NCBI GenBank assembly: GCA_964412555.1
Contig: CAYPPG010000003.1
Coordinates: 143,709 to 207,708 of the forward strand
Reading direction: 5' to 3'
DNA from: CAYPPG01 sp964412555
Lineage (GTDB): Bacteria > Hinthialibacterota > Hinthialibacteria > Hinthialibacterales > Hinthialibacteraceae
Length of the DNA: 64,000 nucleotides
Part shown: positions 7,823 to 16,704 of the stretch, in pieces
How positions within the stretch are numbered: position 1 is the first letter of the stretch
Layout: each line of letters begins with the position of its first letter
Program-made: the position numbers and the translations under genes
Notes under the pieces: generated by a model
What the model saw: the letters and a program-made list of their open reading frames with translations, nothing else
The model's database searches: none
What the model was told of the DNA's origin: nothing

Positions 7823-10800
7823 ATGTCTCACTCGGTCGATATTCGTGATGTGTTGAAAGAACGAATTCTTGTTTTCGATGGCGCGATGGGCACCTCCATC
7901 CAGAATTTGAATCTAACGGCGGATGATTTCGGTGGACTGAAATATGAAGGGTGCAATGAACATCTGGTCTTGACCAAACCGGAAGTGATTGAAACTATCC
8001 ATCGAAATTTCTTCGATGCCGGCGCCGATGTGGTGGAAACCAACACCTTCGGTGGAACTGGGATTGTGTTGGCCGAGTATGAATTGAGTGACCGTGCGTA
8101 CGACATCAACAAGGCAGCCGCCGAGATTGCACGAAAAGCGGCGGAACATTATTCCTCATCTGATAAACCTCGTTTTGTAGCCGGATCGATGGGGCCGACG
8201 ACCAAGGCGATTTCCGTCACCGGCGGAGTGACGTTTCAAGAACTGATCGACAATTTCTACGAACAGGCAAAAGGACTGATCGCCGGCGGAGTGGATGTAT
8301 TGCTGCTAGAAACCTGCCAGGACACCCGCAATGTCAAGGCGGGGATCATCGGAATCCGGCAGGCGTTTCACGATATGAGTGTCGAACTGCCGATTATGGT
8401 GAGCGGCACCATCGAGCCAATGGGAACGATGCTGGCAGGTCAAGGAGTCGAAGCACTCTATACTTCCCTCGAACATGTGGATTTACTCAGTATCGGATTG
8501 AACTGTGCGACCGGGCCGAGTTTTATGACTGACCATATCCGCTCACTTTCGGAAATCGCTTCCACACACATCAGCTGCTTCCCAAACGCTGGATTGCCGG
8601 ATGAAGAAGGACGTTACAACGAGACGCCGGACAAAATGGTGGCTGTGCTAAAGCATTTTATCGAAGAGGGATGGATCAACATGCTCGGTGGCTGCTGCGG
8701 AACCGTACCCGAACATATTGCAGCAATTGCTGAATTGGCGAAAGGACAGCCGCCTCGTGCAATCGAACGACCCACGCGTGTCCATTTCTCCGGAATCGAA
8801 TATCTCGAAGTGAACGAAGACACCCGCCCGATTATTGTCGGTGAACGGACGAATGTGATCGGCAGCCGCAAGTTCAAACGACTGATCGTGGAAGGCAAGT
8901 TCGAAGAAGCGTCTGAAATCGGGCGCAAGCAAGTGCGCAACGGCGCGCAGGTCATCGATGTCTGTTTGGCGAATCCGGATCGGGAAGAGTTGGAAGATAT
9001 GGAGAAATTTCTCGATTTCGTCATCAAAAAAGTCAAGGTTCCGTTGATGATCGACTCCACAGATATGGAAGTCATCGAGCGGTCACTGCAATACTGTCAG
9101 GGCAAGAGCATCATCAATTCGATCAACCTGGAAGACGGAGAAGAGCGATTTGCTCAGGTTGTTCCGATTGCACAAAAGTACGGTGCTGCGCTGATCGTCG
9201 GTTGTATCGACGAAGATCCAAAACAGGGGATGGGAATCACGGTCAAACGGAAACTCGAAATCGCCAAGCGGTCTTATGAACTCTTGACGCAAAAGTACGG
9301 AGTCAAACCGAATAATATCATATTCGATCCTCTCGTGTTTCCCTGCGGAACCGGAGATGAGAACTATATTGGTTCCGGAGAGCACACGATCAATGGCGTA
9401 GCTGCCATCAAAAAGGAACTGCCGGAAGTTTCGACGATTTTAGGCGTCAGCAATATCTCGTTCGGGTTGCCCAATGCGGGACGGGAAGTCCTAAATTCCG
9501 TCTTTTTGCATCACTGCATCGAAGCGGGACTTGATTTTGCCATCGTGAATTCGGAAAAACTGCAGCGGTATGCATCGATTCCGGATGAAGAAAAGAAATT
9601 GGCGGAAAATTTGATCTTCAATCGTGGAGATGATCCCATCGCCGCCTTTGCTGCATTCTATAGGAACAAAAAAGTCGAGAAAAAAGAACCGCGTAAGAAA
9701 GGAACTGTCGAAGAGCGGTTGGCAGGTTACATCGTCGAAGGTTCGAAAGACGGACTGGTCGACGATTTGAATCTAGCCCTGCAAAAGTACCAACCGCTGG
9801 AAATTATCAATGGTCCATTGATGGACGGCATGGAAGAAGTCGGACGGCTGTTCAATAACAATGAGCTGATTGTAGCGGAAGTGCTGCAGAGCGCGGAAGC
9901 GATGAAAGCGGCAGTAGCCCATCTCGAGCCGATGATGGAAAAATCGGACACCCAGTCAAAAGGAAAAGTCTTACTCGCCACTGTGAAGGGTGATGTGCAT
10001 GATATCGGGAAAAATCTGGTCGAGATCATTTTTTCCAATAACGGATACAACATCATCAACCTGGGGATCAAAGTTCCGCCGGAAGAATTGATCAAAGCCT
10101 TTGACGAACACAAACCGGATATGATCGGATTAAGCGGTCTGCTGGTGAAATCGGCGCAGCAAATGGTAGTGACGGCGCAGGATTTGAAATCCGCGAATGT
10201 GAATATTCCGATTTTGGTCGGAGGAGCGGCATTGTCGAATCAATTCACGCGGTTGAAGATCGCGCCGGAATACGAAAATTTGGTGGTCTATGCGAAAGAT
10301 GCCATGAACGGACTTGACCTCGCCAATCAGATCATGAATCCGGAACGGCGGCAAAATTTGGAAGAGCGCATTCGAGATGAAAGCGCAACTTTGGCCTCCC
10401 GAAAAGAGAAGAAAGACGAAGCGCCAAAGAAAGAACAACAAGTTCAATCCGTGTCGATCCGCCAGGATCATGCGATTCCGACTCCCCCGGATTATAAATT
10501 GCACGTATTGGATTCCTATCCATTGGAGGAGATTTTACCATACTTAAACATGCAAATGCTGATGGGCAAACATCTTGGTTTAAAAGGCAATTACGCGCGG
10601 TTAATCGAAGCCGGTGATACAAAAGCTTTGGAGTTGAAGGAAACCGTCGAGAATTTGCAAGACGAAATGATCGCCCAGAAAATCATTCAGCCACGGGCAG
10701 TATTTCGCTTTTTCCCAATAACATTGGACGGCGATACGATTATCGTTCTTGATTCGGCACGAGTATCAGAGAAGGAACGATTTTGGTTCCCAAGACAATC

Positions 10801-11323
10801 GAAAGGAAGCGGGCTGTGTTTGAGTGATTTTATTTCGCCAAACAGGGATGATAATCTGGCAATGTTCGTGACGACTTGCGGTGGCAACAGATTGGCCGAA
10901 TGGACGGAACGATATAAGAAGGAAGGGCAGTTCTTAAAATCACATGCGCTGCAAGCATTGGCCATTGAATGCGCGGAAGCATTCGCCGAATTGCTGCATG
11001 AGAAAATCCGAAATATGTGGGGAATTATCGATCCGCCGGAATTGACGCTTCGGGATAAATTGCACGCCAAATACCGGGGGATTCGCGTAAGTTTCGGGTA
11101 TCCGGCATGTCCGAGGATGGAGGATCAAAGTAAATTGTTCCGTCTGTTGGAAGCCGAAAACAACATCGGGGTGGCGTTGACAGAAGGATATATGATGGAA
11201 CCGGAAGCATCGGTTTCCGCAGTGGTGTTTCATCATCCGGATGCGCGGTATTTCAATGTTGCGGAAAAGGATGTGGAAGTGTTAGAGGAAAAGCTAAAGG
11301 ACGTGAGCGTGCCGGTTGGGTGA
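7823..11323 (+). CDS. metH: Cobalamin-dependent methionine synthase
   Basis: A 1166-residue enzyme that transfers the methyl group from methyltetrahydrofolate through cobalamin to homocysteine. All four modules are present in order: homocysteine domain (about 1-310) with the zinc-ligand motif GGCCGT at 289-294; pterin-binding domain (about 325-600); cap plus cobalamin domain (about 630-850) with DVHDIG, whose His726 is the cobalt ligand; and an AdoMet reactivation domain (about 900-1166) with GYPACP. Length is close to E. coli MetH (1227 residues), so it is complete. Cytoplasmic. An AAAGGG site precedes the ATG. It stands as a single transcription unit behind the leader described above. Confidence 0.97.
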   Translation: MSHSVDIRDVLKERILVFDGAMGTSIQNLNLTADDFGGLKYEGCNEHLVLTKPEVIETIHRNFFDAGADVVETNTFGGTGIVLAEYELSDRAYDINKAAAEIARKAAEHYSSSDKPRFVAGSMGPTTKAISVTGGVTFQELIDNFYEQAKGLIAGGVDVLLLETCQDTRNVKAGIIGIRQAFHDMSVELPIMVSGTIEPMGTMLAGQGVEALYTSLEHVDLLSIGLNCATGPSFMTDHIRSLSEIASTHISCFPNAGLPDEEGRYNETPDKMVAVLKHFIEEGWINMLGGCCGTVPEHIAAIAELAKGQPPRAIERPTRVHFSGIEYLEVNEDTRPIIVGERTNVIGSRKFKRLIVEGKFEEASEIGRKQVRNGAQVIDVCLANPDREELEDMEKFLDFVIKKVKVPLMIDSTDMEVIERSLQYCQGKSIINSINLEDGEERFAQVVPIAQKYGAALIVGCIDEDPKQGMGITVKRKLEIAKRSYELLTQKYGVKPNNIIFDPLVFPCGTGDENYIGSGEHTINGVAAIKKELPEVSTILGVSNISFGLPNAGREVLNSVFLHHCIEAGLDFAIVNSEKLQRYASIPDEEKKLAENLIFNRGDDPIAAFAAFYRNKKVEKKEPRKKGTVEERLAGYIVEGSKDGLVDDLNLALQKYQPLEIINGPLMDGMEEVGRLFNNNELIVAEVLQSAEAMKAAVAHLEPMMEKSDTQSKGKVLLATVKGDVHDIGKNLVEIIFSNNGYNIINLGIKVPPEELIKAFDEHKPDMIGLSGLLVKSAQQMVVTAQDLKSANVNIPILVGGAALSNQFTRLKIAPEYENLVVYAKDAMNGLDLANQIMNPERRQNLEERIRDESATLASRKEKKDEAPKKEQQVQSVSIRQDHAIPTPPDYKLHVLDSYPLEEILPYLNMQMLMGKHLGLKGNYARLIEAGDTKALELKETVENLQDEMIAQKIIQPRAVFRFFPITLDGDTIIVLDSARVSEKERFWFPRQSKGSGLCLSDFISPNRDDNLAMFVTTCGGNRLAEWTERYKKEGQFLKSHALQALAIECAEAFAELLHEKIRNMWGIIDPPELTLRDKLHAKYRGIRVSFGYPACPRMEDQSKLFRLLEAENNIGVALTEGYMMEPEASVSAVVFHHPDARYFNVAEKDVEVLEEKLKDVSVPVG

Positions 11324-11330
11324 TATTTGT

Positions 11331-11370
11331 TTGAATCCGGATTGGTCAGGATTTTCCGGATTGGCAGGAT
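11331..11370. repeat. Short intergenic 'ccggattttccggattggcaggat' type repeat
   Basis: The 122-base convergent gap after metH contains three imperfect copies of a CCGGATT/AGGATTT unit (11337, 11348 and 11357 regions). Such units are a common dispersed intergenic motif in large bacterial genomes and are the only structure visible here. No clear factor-independent terminator was seen. Confidence 0.3.
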
Positions 11371-11445
11371 GGGGGGTGTAGGTGAAATTGAGAGGGTATT
11401 AAGCCAGGATGAACTCGGACTTGCGCTTTCAGTAGCCACCGAATC

Positions 11446-14400
11446 TCAAAATTGTTCCTTCTTCTCAATCCACTTTTTCAAAATCTGTAGATTGGGACTG
11501 ATTTCATCCCCCGCGCGGAGACCGGTGCGGTAAATATTGTTCCCGCTCCAATTCCACCAGTTCCAGCCAATGCCGAAACGTTCGAGAGTGCAAAGATAAT
11601 CGTTCAGCCAGACAAGATGGTCTTCACCGGGGGAGATCATGGAAACGCCGAATTCACCGCAGTGCATGGGAACATTATGTTTAATGCCGAATAGAATGGC
11701 TTCGAGCAGTTTTTCGATTTCCTCTTCATGATGCGATTGGTAACCGGGATAGTATTCATCATATTGGTACCCCCAGTGTTTGCCATAGTGATGGAAACTG
11801 TAAATCGTGTTGGGATCACCGGTAGGTTCGAGCCAGAGGAACCATTCGCACTGAGACCAGCCGTCGCCCGCTTCGATTACGATGAGATGTTTTTTATCGA
11901 CCATGCGAACGATGCGGGTGAGATCTTTGATGATTTGGTTCCAGTCCTCTTGATACATATAGGCCGGTTCGTTGAGGAAATCATAGGCGATGAGTCCTTC
12001 TGGTTCGTCTGCGTACCGTTCGGCAATGCGCCGCCAGAGTTCGTAGACATTTTCCCTCGTTTCCGGATGCATGCGCCAATAGCGGGTAGAATTGCGGACA
12101 AGATTTTTGCTGTCTTTTTGCGGCTGGTCTTCGTTGAAGAAATAACAGAGCATGGCCATGATATTGCGGCTTGTCATTTCATGCACCAAGTCATCGAGTC
12201 GCTGCCAGACTTCGGGATCTTCATTGATCGGTCCGCCGACGCCTTCTTGTAAGGGAATGTCCCATTCGGCGTTCCAGGCGAAAGCATAACGGCAGTGGTC
12301 GAATCCCCAATTCTGCCAATCATCGAACATTTGTTGTTCCGTGAGACCACCACGCGCATTCAACTTCGGATTCATTTTGGCGAAGAGTTCGCCAACCCCT
12401 TTGAGCAATTTGGATTTATCGACCAGCGGAGTGCTATAGTGCAACGTTTCACTTCCCGTTTGAAAGCGTAAGGGAGCATATTGAGAAGTATAATCGGTGG
12501 TTTCAATATCATCGGCTTGAATTTCCGGGAAATTGTGCAAGAGAGCATAGGATAACAACTGCGGAACCGGTGCAATTCGCTCAAAGGGCGTACCAACAAT
12601 ATCTGGAAAATCAAGATAGTGATATTTTAAATAAAAATCACCGCAAAGATTTTTTTTGTCTAGTTTTTCAATTTGCGAACACATGACCGGAATCGAGCGT
12701 AACCGTTTTGATAGAATAGAACACGTCTGGGCACTCGGTTCATTGTCGGAAGGAAAGGTATAGATAATGATTTTCGCACCTGGATCGTTGAACTGAATCG
12801 ATAATTGCTCGAAGCCTAAATTATTGGTACTCCAATCAATCAATTGTGGGCATTGTTCTAAGAGGAGTAATACCGGTTTTGATTTTTTTAACGCCATGCT
12901 TCGATAAGGAGATACGCGGCTCGACAATAACAGCCATCCTTCAGTCAATTCGCTGCAATCGATCAATTGGGTTTTCGAATTGAGCTTTGTTTTGTTTAAA
13001 CCGTTGGAAGACATATAGGACAAGTATTGAGGGCGGGTAAATCCTTTGGCGTCCCATCCCCAAAATTGAAAAGTGGATTGATCAGCGGTAAAGACGATCA
13101 CAGGAGACATAGAAGAGGAATACATGACCAAATGCTCATATTCGTGAGGTGTGTCGATTGTGTACTCATTAGTCCACGACATTTCTCCGGGAGTAGTGAC
13201 GACATCCGGTTGATACCCGTCAACAGATAAAGTAACAGGTTCATCAAGAATACCCCCGAAATTATTGTGATTGTATACTTGGATCGCGATGGTGTTGACT
13301 TCACCGGCTTTCAACAAATTTTCAGGGAAAACAAAGGAGCCTCCGTTTATTTGGGGATTGGAGATCGAGGTTCCATTCAGAAAAAGTCGTAACCAGTTTG
13401 CGGTTTTACCGAGATGCAGAACGACTTGTTTATCCTTCCATTGTAAGGGAATAGGTACTTCCCGGCGATACCAGGCATAACCATTGTACGGTTTGTTTTC
13501 GCAGCGCTTATCCTCAATTGTATAGGGACAATCCCAAGGAGAATACTCGTTGGTCTCTTGAAATCCTTGGCGCTCCCAAGGACCGGGAACACGGATTTCA
13601 TGCCAATTGCGAAGGAGCACATCGGGAAGCTGCCATCCTTTCTGTTCGCCCTTGTTTTCAGGATCGAGGCGAAAGGACCAAATGCCCCGCAAGTCGATCC
13701 AATCCGCTTCCGAATTGATAAAGATGAATTCCAACTTGGATGGATCGCTCCCCATCAACGGCCGGGCATTCAACCAGCCGAAGCGGTCTTCATCAAAATG
13801 ATCCGGTTCACCAATGGGAGCCCCCCAAACTGAGGATATTTTTTCATTCAACCATTCGATTTTCGGATGGGCTGTTTCCGTCCGTTTCAGGACATTACCC
13901 CAGTCTTCGAGATCAGCTTCCCGGCGGGCAGCTTTCATGATATTTCGAATTTCTTCGAACTCGAGTTTGTAAGAAGAAATGTCCTGCCCTTTTTCCCGAA
14001 TCAATTCGATACAAGCAGACGCGTGTTGAATCTGACGCTCAATGCGTTCCACTTCACCGGCGGAATGGACAGCAAGTTCGGCTGCGGAAATCAACAAGGC
14101 GGCTTCCCGTGCCATGGCAATGGACTGCGCATATTCTCCTTGTTTTTGGGAATGGATAGCGACATTGAAAAGGATATTTTCAGCCTCTTCCGTCATTGCA
14201 GATGCATAACGTTCCGCCTGTCTCCAGATGGTATTCTTGTCAAACGAGAGAATCTCACTCGGAGAACGATAGCGGCGAAGCAGGAAGATGGATTGTTGCT
14301 TCAATTTTTCGATGCGTGCCAAATTTTTCGAAATATCCGATTTCCCACGTTCTTCATCATTATAATAAATGAGACGGGCATTGTGGGCGGAATGGAATGC

Positions 14401-14892
14401 ACCTGTGGTTTTACCGGCCCGGTAAGGATTTTTTGCAGGTTCCAGTTGCATTTCATCCGTTACAGGCGTTACCCAGCCACAGCCGGAAGCAAAAGGATAG
14501 CGAAGATGGTTCTCATCAATGATCTCCCCTTCCGCCACGATGCCGGCAGGGCCAGAGTGAAAAACGATCTCCGTCGCCCCATCGATGTAGGGAGTGAGAT
14601 CGGTGTCATAGATCAAGCCTTTATCGATATGCTTCATGACTTCAGCACCGTTGACTTTCAATTCAACCCCCTTATCACCCCAAATGATGATCCAACCGCT
14701 GCGTGCAGGATTCTGCAACTGGATAACGGGAGAATAACGTTTCACTTTTGCCGCTTTCCAATCATCCTTTACATACCATTTGTCATGAGGGTGTTCCCAC
14801 CAATCGGCGTGAGTAGCAGATATTAGAAAAACAAATATATATAGAAAGTGGACTAGCCATGATAATCGAAATCGGAAATAGACAGAACTCAT
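11446..14892 (-). CDS. Secreted glycoside hydrolase: GH2-like sugar-binding domain plus GH5-like catalytic domain
   Basis: A 1148-residue exported enzyme. The N terminus is a signal peptide (hydrophobic run ending ATHA), with GAGG upstream of the ATG. Residues about 30-170 form a beta-rich domain, 190-350 a helical region, about 385-565 a GH2-type jelly roll (WHEIRVPGPWERQGF, GYAWYRREV), and 570-790 a region of uncertain fold. From about 810 a TIM barrel of GH5 type follows. It carries DFLNEP with Glu975 as probable acid/base, and CGEFG with Glu1080 as probable nucleophile. Substrate is probably a plant or algal beta-glycan, but this is inference. The architecture is larger than typical GH5 enzymes. 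Monocistronic. Confidence 0.82.
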   Translation of the reverse strand: MSSVYFRFRLSWLVHFLYIFVFLISATHADWWEHPHDKWYVKDDWKAAKVKRYSPVIQLQNPARSGWIIIWGDKGVELKVNGAEVMKHIDKGLIYDTDLTPYIDGATEIVFHSGPAGIVAEGEIIDENHLRYPFASGCGWVTPVTDEMQLEPAKNPYRAGKTTGAFHSAHNARLIYYNDEERGKSDISKNLARIEKLKQQSIFLLRRYRSPSEILSFDKNTIWRQAERYASAMTEEAENILFNVAIHSQKQGEYAQSIAMAREAALLISAAELAVHSAGEVERIERQIQHASACIELIREKGQDISSYKLEFEEIRNIMKAARREADLEDWGNVLKRTETAHPKIEWLNEKISSVWGAPIGEPDHFDEDRFGWLNARPLMGSDPSKLEFIFINSEADWIDLRGIWSFRLDPENKGEQKGWQLPDVLLRNWHEIRVPGPWERQGFQETNEYSPWDCPYTIEDKRCENKPYNGYAWYRREVPIPLQWKDKQVVLHLGKTANWLRLFLNGTSISNPQINGGSFVFPENLLKAGEVNTIAIQVYNHNNFGGILDEPVTLSVDGYQPDVVTTPGEMSWTNEYTIDTPHEYEHLVMYSSSMSPVIVFTADQSTFQFWGWDAKGFTRPQYLSYMSSNGLNKTKLNSKTQLIDCSELTEGWLLLSSRVSPYRSMALKKSKPVLLLLEQCPQLIDWSTNNLGFEQLSIQFNDPGAKIIIYTFPSDNEPSAQTCSILSKRLRSIPVMCSQIEKLDKKNLCGDFYLKYHYLDFPDIVGTPFERIAPVPQLLSYALLHNFPEIQADDIETTDYTSQYAPLRFQTGSETLHYSTPLVDKSKLLKGVGELFAKMNPKLNARGGLTEQQMFDDWQNWGFDHCRYAFAWNAEWDIPLQEGVGGPINEDPEVWQRLDDLVHEMTSRNIMAMLCYFFNEDQPQKDSKNLVRNSTRYWRMHPETRENVYELWRRIAERYADEPEGLIAYDFLNEPAYMYQEDWNQIIKDLTRIVRMVDKKHLIVIEAGDGWSQCEWFLWLEPTGDPNTIYSFHHYGKHWGYQYDEYYPGYQSHHEEEIEKLLEAILFGIKHNVPMHCGEFGVSMISPGEDHLVWLNDYLCTLERFGIGWNWWNWSGNNIYRTGLRAGDEISPNLQILKKWIEKKEQF

Positions 14893-15305
14893 TTTGAATT
14901 CCTCGAGGAAGAAAAAGTGTTCGAGGGATAGTGTACTTTGTTAGATTCTTGTTTTGTAGATGTTGATCAGTCAAAAAGGAAGGAAAAAAAGATTCAACGG
15001 TGAGTTTTTTTATATGGGATTCGATTTATCACACTTCCGGCAGTTCTTACCTATCGCGGCGTTGGTAATCGAGAAACCAGCTTGCAGAATCTTCATTGGT
15101 AAAACGTTTATTGATCCCATCTCGAGATTTCATCTCCGGGTAGCGTATGATTTCCCCTTTCATTTTTATAGTCTTGGAGAGAGGATCACTTTTCTGTTAC
15201 CCTCTATCAAAAATTTCATTTCCTTGCTATTACAAAATACTGCTTTTAGCAGAATAAAAAATCGATCATTTTATGTTGCGATTGTCTGAAAACGTGATAA
15301 AATTA

Positions 15306-15317
15306 TATCATATGATA
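15306..15317. promoter_or_regulatory. Perfect 12-bp AT palindrome in divergent intergenic region
   Basis: TATCATATGATA is a perfect palindrome 69 bases before the small membrane-protein gene. It is the only structured element in the 493-base divergent gap 14893-15385. A 109-codon frame in that gap has unlikely composition and is rejected. Confidence 0.3.
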
Positions 15318-15385
15318 CGAAGTAACGGATTTTGATTTGACGAACCGTGACTGTAAAGTTGTTGAGGCGGTGAAGGACGGAAACG

Positions 15386-15838
15386 ATGGAATCGTTCTAT
15401 TTGACCGGTCTCAGTATTGCCGCAGAACAGGGGATCGCTCCTACACAAAATTGGAGTGGTTTACTGATTCCTGCAATCGTGATTCTATTGATCATTCTCT
15501 TTGTCTTTTTCATGAACACTTTTTTGCAGGTATACTGGAAAAAGCGGGAAATTGGCGAAGAATGGCATGAACTGGAAGCCTTATTCAAAAAATATGAATT
15601 TTCACCGGAAGAAACAACATTTCTACGGTCGAAATTGAGAAAATTAGGGTACACTCATCCCACCGCCGTACTCCGAAAAGAAACGGAATTCTCCAAGTTT
15701 CATAAAAGAGTGCTACGCAGACCGAATCATCACGCCGAGTATCTGTTGGCATTGATTCGAAAGAAAGTATTCGAACAAAAAAAACATTCTCCGGCAGTAA
15801 AGAAACCTGTCAAGTCAGCAGTACGGAAAGCACCTTAA
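15386..15838 (+). CDS. Small single-pass membrane protein of unknown function
   Basis: A 150-residue protein with an outside N terminus, one strong transmembrane helix (about 25-45, LLIPAIVILLIILFVFFMNTF), and a basic cytoplasmic domain. The latter (WHELEALFKKYEFSPEETTFLRSKLRKLGY) resembles the helical segment that precedes PilZ domains in some motility proteins, but no PilZ motif is present. A lysine-rich tail ends the protein. A GAAGGA site precedes the ATG. It converges on the next gene with a 4-base gap. Function unassigned. Confidence 0.65.
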   Translation: MESFYLTGLSIAAEQGIAPTQNWSGLLIPAIVILLIILFVFFMNTFLQVYWKKREIGEEWHELEALFKKYEFSPEETTFLRSKLRKLGYTHPTAVLRKETEFSKFHKRVLRRPNHHAEYLLALIRKKVFEQKKHSPAVKKPVKSAVRKAP

Positions 15839-15842
15839 ATGT

Positions 15843-16469
15843 TTAGCGCGTGAATTTATTCTCAATGGAAGAGCGAACAGATGATACCCGTCTTTCCGAA
15901 GATAACTCTTTGTCCAATTTTCTTTCACTTCTTTTTTGGACCTTAGAGGTATCGATATTATCAAAGAGAGTGGAATCACCGAGTTTCAATTCCCCTTTTT
16001 TGAAAGGCATTTGATCTGGTGAAACCGCTCGAAGATCAGGGATTACTCGCCGAAGATATCTTTTATAGTTTTCAATGTTATGATCAATTTCATCTTCTTC
16101 CAAAAGTTCTAAAAAATCCTTCAATTCCGTACGAATGGAAAGAGGCACTTCTAGACGCTTGAAAGTATCTACTGTCAAAAAGCCTTTCACCAAGCACCAG
16201 GAGATCATCTCTTTTTTCATCAAGATGTCGTCTTGCCATTCAAAATCATCCATTAATTGAACGGCAGGCACGCTGTGTTCAGAATCCGCGAGATAACGAT
16301 GAAGCCGGAGTAAGGTTTTATAGAATCGGAATTCACACAGTTCATGTTTGCGCATAGTCGGGGGATGATATATTGGATACGCTTTCAATTCCGCATCGTA
16401 CTCCGAACCGAAATTGTTTCCACACACGACACACTGGACATGATGTCTGGATATTTTTGTAAGTACCAC
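15843..16469 (-). CDS. Unknown protein with a possible zinc-binding N terminus
   Basis: A 208-residue cytoplasmic protein with GTG start; GGAG lies about six bases upstream on the minus strand. Residues 10-50 hold HHVQCVVCGN and later KHELCEF, so Cys/Cys plus a more distant His/Cys could bind a metal. The middle is helical with several Phe/Leu repeats, and the tail is charged. I do not recognise the family. The tiny convergent gap with the membrane-protein gene does not imply a functional link. Confidence 0.6.
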   Translation of the reverse strand: MVLTKISRHHVQCVVCGNNFGSEYDAELKAYPIYHPPTMRKHELCEFRFYKTLLRLHRYLADSEHSVPAVQLMDDFEWQDDILMKKEMISWCLVKGFLTVDTFKRLEVPLSIRTELKDFLELLEEDEIDHNIENYKRYLRRVIPDLRAVSPDQMPFKKGELKLGDSTLFDNIDTSKVQKRSERKLDKELSSERRVSSVRSSIENKFTR

Positions 16470-16704
16470 GGCTTATCTCCATTTTCTCTTATATTTTCAT
16501 CACATGAGTATATCTTATAGCAATTTAATATATTGTTAACGGTAAATATTTGCCGATTCATGCCATGTTTTTTTGACTTATGGATACACAAGCGTTGAAA
16601 CGAACGCATCATTTTTTTCTTCAAGAGAAACGAAAGAGAAATAATAAACGATTGAACTCTCTCTTACATTATACGTTCCCACCACAAAAAACAAAAAAAG
16701 TGAA

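Noticed and set aside
13867..14826. 319-codon plus-strand frame antisense to the glycoside hydrolase
   Set aside because: Shadow of a well-supported gene with signal peptide and catalytic motifs on the other strand.
14960..15289. 109-codon open frame in the divergent gap
   Set aside because: No ribosome site, atypical composition, no recognisable motif.
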